Shown here: positions 19,999 through 22,598 of the stretch, piece by piece
Numbering within the stretch: the first letter of the stretch is position 1
Layout of the letters: every line of letters starts with the position of its first letter
Virus record (IMG/VR): IMGVR_UViG_3300033151_000583
Location: 1-22,598 of that record
Length of the DNA: 22,598 bases
Direction: 5' to 3' (one strand)
DNA from: a virus
The notes under the pieces: model-generated
The model's input: only the letters and a program-made list of their open reading frames with translations
What the model was told of the DNA's origin: nothing
Database searches by the model: none
Position numbers and translations under genes: made by a program

Positions 19999-20502
19999 AT
20001 GGCACTTACTGGAAAACCCTCACTAACAACCGCAGCCCCTGTCACTAACGACGGCTTCTGGCCTGATTTAATGCTGGGCGATCTCATGGACAAATACCGG
20101 ATCCCCCCAGAATATGCCGATCAGGTAATTATCAGCGGTCTGGTGATGTCTATTATCCGGGTTAATGACCAGTTAGAATCAGTTAAAACAGCGTTAAAGG
20201 ATTTAGGATTTACTAGCTTGCTCGACTATTCACAGAGCAATACCCGCTTGATTAATGGCGAAGAGCTATTAATCACAGAATATCAAAACGCGATATTTTG
20301 CCGGGCAAAAGCAGGGCTATTACAGCAATTTAACTCGCTAAACAGAAAGCCCGTGGCTGAAAACGATGCCAAAGAAAGCGGCGATAACGAACAATATTGG
20401 ATGGATTTATCACAAGCCAGTATTGCCGTATTTTATAAAGAAGTGCTACCCGATGTAACCGTCCTGACCAAAGCTGGCGTTACTGTAGAGCTAATGTCAT
20501 GA
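19999..20502 (+). CDS. L: P2-type head completion protein (gpL-like)
   Basis: A 167-residue protein (P2 gpL 169). WPDLMLGDLMDKYRIP, then a helix (QVIISGLVMSIIRVNDQLESVKTALKDLGF), NGEELLITEYQNAIFCRAKAGLLQQF and a C-terminal helix with DLSQASIAVFYKEVLP fit the L family, which binds the portal ring to close the filled head. Sequence identity looks lower than for the other head proteins, so the call leans on position and length. It overlaps the endolysin gene by four bases (ATGA). Confidence 0.75.
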   Translation: MALTGKPSLTTAAPVTNDGFWPDLMLGDLMDKYRIPPEYADQVIISGLVMSIIRVNDQLESVKTALKDLGFTSLLDYSQSNTRLINGEELLITEYQNAIFCRAKAGLLQQFNSLNRKPVAENDAKESGDNEQYWMDLSQASIAVFYKEVLPDVTVLTKAGVTVELMS

Positions 20503-20840
20503 CCCTGGGACAACAACAAGAGCTTTTTATGCGCTTGTTACCCCGGTTAATAGATCAGGCGCATAGCCAGGGTTTTGATATTAGAGGTGGCGACCTATTT
20601 AGAGACCAGCGTATTCATGGCAGTTTTGGTACGCGCAAAGGTTATGGCCAGCCGCGATCATGTCACAAATTAAAATTGGCCATTGATTTAAACCTATTTT
20701 TAGCGGGTAAATTTATCAGCACCACATCAGGCCATAAAACCCTTGGTGAATGGTGGGAACAGCAACACCCGCTATGCCGGTGGGGTGGGCATTTTGGCGA
20801 TGGTAATCATTACTCGCTAGAGCGGTTTGGTAGTCAGTAA
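20499..20840 (+). CDS. M15-family peptidoglycan endopeptidase (endolysin)
   Basis: A 113-residue enzyme of the VanY/CwlK-like M15 group, which cleaves L-Ala-D-Glu bonds of the peptidoglycan stem. The zinc ligands are visible as SCHKLKLAIDL (His56, Asp63) and GNHYS (His104), with the acid probably Asp101. FRDQRIHGSFG is the usual helper segment. No signal peptide is seen, so it needs a holin or other export; none is recognised in the window. It is located right after the L-like gene. Confidence 0.87.
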   Translation: MTLGQQQELFMRLLPRLIDQAHSQGFDIRGGDLFRDQRIHGSFGTRKGYGQPRSCHKLKLAIDLNLFLAGKFISTTSGHKTLGEWWEQQHPLCRWGGHFGDGNHYSLERFGSQ

Positions 20841-20866
20841 ACATAAATAGACAATAAGGGTAAATA

Positions 20867-21256
20867 ATGGAAATTAAACGACTATATAAAAAACACGATG
20901 ACGGATCGCTTATTTTAGAAAAAGGCGAGCCAGTTGTTGACACAATCAAAGTGAAACGATTGTCAAAACGCCAGAACTTTACCCAGAAATTTATTGATAA
21001 CGCGGTGCGCGAAGGTTATGCAACACTCAGTAAGGGCAAGGTGATTTTGCATACACAGGACGGCGATCTTGAGTTTAAGATATTGCGCTCACCTGGTTAT
21101 TTCTGTTGCCACGATAATAAATCCCTGGGTGGCGAAAAAGAGTGTCGCAAATATGTGAAAGATAATTTTAATGACATAGCATCACCTGACAAAAACAATC
21201 CGTCTGGGTATCGTAAAGATAATTTCCATGCGTGTGAATTACTGGGGGAAGGCTAA
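20867..21256 (+). CDS. Conserved phage protein with Cys/His-rich C-terminal half
   Basis: A 129-residue protein, likely of tailed-phage structural or assembly type. The N-terminus is basic (MEIKRLYKKHDDGSLIL, KVKRLSKRQNF). The middle EGYATLSKGKVILHTQDGDLEF is strand-rich. The C-terminus has GYFCCHDNKSLG, ECRKYVKDNF, and SGYRKDNFHACELL, where Cys/His spacing could bind zinc. I recall similar phage proteins with a GYRR-NF-AC ending but no function. It ends one base before the start of the next gene is complete (shared A). Confidence 0.6.
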   Translation: MEIKRLYKKHDDGSLILEKGEPVVDTIKVKRLSKRQNFTQKFIDNAVREGYATLSKGKVILHTQDGDLEFKILRSPGYFCCHDNKSLGGEKECRKYVKDNFNDIASPDKNNPSGYRKDNFHACELLGEG

Positions 21257-21729
21257 TGGCTGATCAAGTGTTGAATATCGCTCTGGGCCGTGTGGCTGAG
21301 CTTTATAATCGCGTAGATTTAAGTGACCCGACTAATGCTGTGATTACTATCGTCGTTTTGGCAACAGCAGGCATAGAATCGGCTGCTGTTTTAAAAGACA
21401 AAGACACGTTAACTGATCTTGTCTCTGGGACGACTAATGAAGTGACTAACGCGGGTTATGCGCGTAAAGAGCTAACAGATGCAGACATTGTGGCGTTTGC
21501 GCCTGACGATACTAACGACCGTATGGATCTGGATATACCAGACCAAACATGGACAGGCGTAGCGGCTGGTGATGGCTGGAATGATTTTGTCACTAATTAT
21601 GACAGCGATTCAACCAGTGGAACAGATGCAAACATAGTCCCAATGACCATGCATGATTTTGTGGCAACGCCTGACGGTTCAGATATCACTGCGCAGATTA
21701 ATGCAGCAGGTTTTTATAGAGCAGAATAG
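21256..21729 (+). CDS. Phage structural protein, tail/virion type
   Basis: A 157-residue acidic protein, beginning MADQVLNIALGRVAELYNRVD. The segments LSDPTNAVITIVVLATAGIE, NAGYARKELTDADI, DIPDQTWTG and SGTDANIVPMTMHDF are of a kind conserved in small virion proteins of siphophage-like tail modules, known to me only as hypothetical. It is not a P2 protein. It overlaps the previous gene by one base (TAATG). Confidence 0.65.
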   Translation: MADQVLNIALGRVAELYNRVDLSDPTNAVITIVVLATAGIESAAVLKDKDTLTDLVSGTTNEVTNAGYARKELTDADIVAFAPDDTNDRMDLDIPDQTWTGVAAGDGWNDFVTNYDSDSTSGTDANIVPMTMHDFVATPDGSDITAQINAAGFYRAE

Positions 21730-21740
21730 GAAGTATTAAT

Positions 21741-22211
21741 ATGGCATTTGATAAAAATAACACGGCGCATTTAATATTATTGCGTGATGAACAGGCTAAT
21801 GATCCTATAGGTATGGGCTATGCGGCGATAGACGGGCAGACTAAGAAAACATTAGATTTGTTTAATGTTCCGGCTAATAACGTAGGGGGTGAAACGGTTA
21901 ATGAAATGTTAACACCTAGTTTATTACTTGAATCCATTGTTCCTGATGATTTGACGGTTGATAACAAATTCTCTGATGGAGCCAGAACATGGCTGCAATT
22001 ATTATTTGAAGGTACATCAGATTTATCGGATGACCTCTCAAATAATCGGGATAAAGTCCTAGAATTGTTCAATGAAAACCCACAAACAGACACTTATAAT
22101 GCCATCGCCGCACTTCAAAGAGCAATATCGCGGGCTGAGGTTTTATTTGGGGTTAATACGAATATCACAAAAGCAGACTGGTTTGCTGCGCGTGACTACG
22201 TAGGAGTATAA
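21741..22211 (+). CDS. Phage structural protein, virion type
   Basis: A 156-residue acidic protein, unrecognised in detail. Features: LILLRDEQANDPIGMGYAAI at the start, LLLESIVPDDL in the middle and the ending RAEVLFGVNTNITKADWFAARD, which I recall from neighbouring proteins in the same tail module type. Low cysteine and many Asp/Asn residues fit a virion surface or tail protein. AGGAAG precedes the start by 8 bases. Co-directional with its neighbours. Confidence 0.6.
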   Translation: MAFDKNNTAHLILLRDEQANDPIGMGYAAIDGQTKKTLDLFNVPANNVGGETVNEMLTPSLLLESIVPDDLTVDNKFSDGARTWLQLLFEGTSDLSDDLSNNRDKVLELFNENPQTDTYNAIAALQRAISRAEVLFGVNTNITKADWFAARDYVGV

Positions 22212-22214
22212 AGA

Positions 22215-22598
22215 ATGGCTATCGGTTCAGGTGCAGTGGTAGTTGAGTCGGCAACTCAAGATATAGTGATTTCTGATACTTCTGCTATCTCAGATGGTGC
22301 TATTAATGCAGGCACTAATACGGCGTTAGATTTGGCAGCGGATGACATTGTTTCTTTTGGTGATGCTGTGCTAGATGTTCAGTTTGGTACTGCCCCTGAT
22401 GTCGGGGGTGTGATGAAACTTTACCGCAGGGATTTGAATATCGAAGGAACGAATGACGCAGAAGCGCCATCAACTACGATAAAGCATATTTATGTAGGCT
22501 CGTTTCCTGTTGCGGCGATTACAACGCGTCAATATATACCATTGCCCAGAATACCCTTGTCAGAAGATCAAGAGTTCAGGCTTTTAAATAACGCTGGG
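22215..22598 (+). CDS. Phage structural protein (partial, runs off the window)
   Basis: The open frame from ATG 22215 continues past the end (128 codons visible). MAIGSGAVVVESATQDIVIS, then ISDGAINAGTNTALDLAADD, LDVQFGTAPDVGGVMKLYRRD and YIPLPRIPLSEDQEFRLLN: a beta-rich, low-charge protein typical of phage tail or decoration proteins. AGGAG lies about 8 bases before the start. The rest of the gene lies outside the window. Confidence 0.65.
   Translation, partial: MAIGSGAVVVESATQDIVISDTSAISDGAINAGTNTALDLAADDIVSFGDAVLDVQFGTAPDVGGVMKLYRRDLNIEGTNDAEAPSTTIKHIYVGSFPVAAITTRQYIPLPRIPLSEDQEFRLLNNAG

Larger units (their letters stand above)
1..22598. mobile_element. Temperate phage / prophage segment with P2-type head genes
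   Basis: Every recognisable gene is phage-type: HTH repressor, antirepressors, primase/helicase, DNA methyltransferases, an Ogr-like activator, the P2 head set (Q, P, O, N, M, L equivalents), endolysin and structural proteins. The order portal and terminase leftward, then scaffold, capsid and endonuclease rightward, is the P2 arrangement. No integrase, attachment site or host gene is seen, so neither boundary can be placed and the element continues past the right edge. Whether it is an integrated prophage or a free phage genome cannot be told from this window. Confidence 0.92.

Overview
The window is part of a temperate tailed phage or prophage of a gammaproteobacterial type. The host cannot be named. 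The moderately AT-rich composition and the REP-like palindromes (GTAGGGTGGGCA hairpins, ACTGAGCGNAGNCGAAGT) are of a kind I associate with gammaproteobacterial genomes such as methanotrophs, but that link is weak. No integrase, tRNA or att site is visible, and the last gene runs off the right edge, so both ends of the element lie outside the window.

Layout. (1) 1-1005: leftward lysogeny genes (HTH repressor and a coupled small ORF) divergent from a small ribbon-helix-helix-like protein, with a candidate operator between them and a strong terminator after it. (2) 1054-2373: small accessory genes, including a LuxR-type HTH protein and a P22-type antirepressor broken by one in-frame TAA. (3) 2496-8921: a promoter, structured leader, micro-ORF and ORF6N antirepressor-type gene, then a tight operon (mostly ATGA stop/start overlaps) with two paralogous small proteins, a C5 cytosine methyltransferase, a conserved phage protein and a 908-residue TOPRIM primase/ATPase. 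(4) 9019-10697: a run of small unknown ORFs separated by integron attC-type sites, that is, a gene-cassette array with no integrase in view, followed by a second C5-methyltransferase-like gene. (5) 11571-12394, minus strand: an Ogr/Delta-type zinc-finger late activator and an alpha/beta hydrolase. (6) 12485-13589: a second promoter, structured leader, micro-ORF and Bro-N gene module. (7) 13781-19526: a P2-type head module with portal and terminase ATPase leftward, and scaffold/protease, major capsid and terminase endonuclease rightward. (8) 19636-22598: a lipoprotein, a P2 L-like head completion protein, an M15 endolysin, then structural proteins that are not P2-like. The phage therefore looks like a P2-type head joined to a different tail module.

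Main discovery. The modules at 2496-3505 and 12485-13422 share one architecture: a sigma70-like promoter, a T7-tailed hairpin, a 68-73 nt RNA closed by a 10-bp stem and carrying two hairpins, a 48-51 aa micro-ORF with a shared sequence, and an antirepressor-type gene starting at the end of the micro-ORF. This is the layout of the C4 antisense RNA / icd / ant immunity system of phages P1 and P7. In both copies a hairpin-2 loop and a downstream single-stranded tract of the RNA are complementary to the leader and Shine-Dalgarno of the micro-ORF. Two C4-type switches with different antisense specificities and different effector domains (ORF6N and Bro-N) in one phage suggest a modular immunity/induction circuit, together with a third, broken antirepressor. 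In addition, the dcm gene has a second reading frame that itself looks like a conserved protein family, and a cassette array sits inside the phage.
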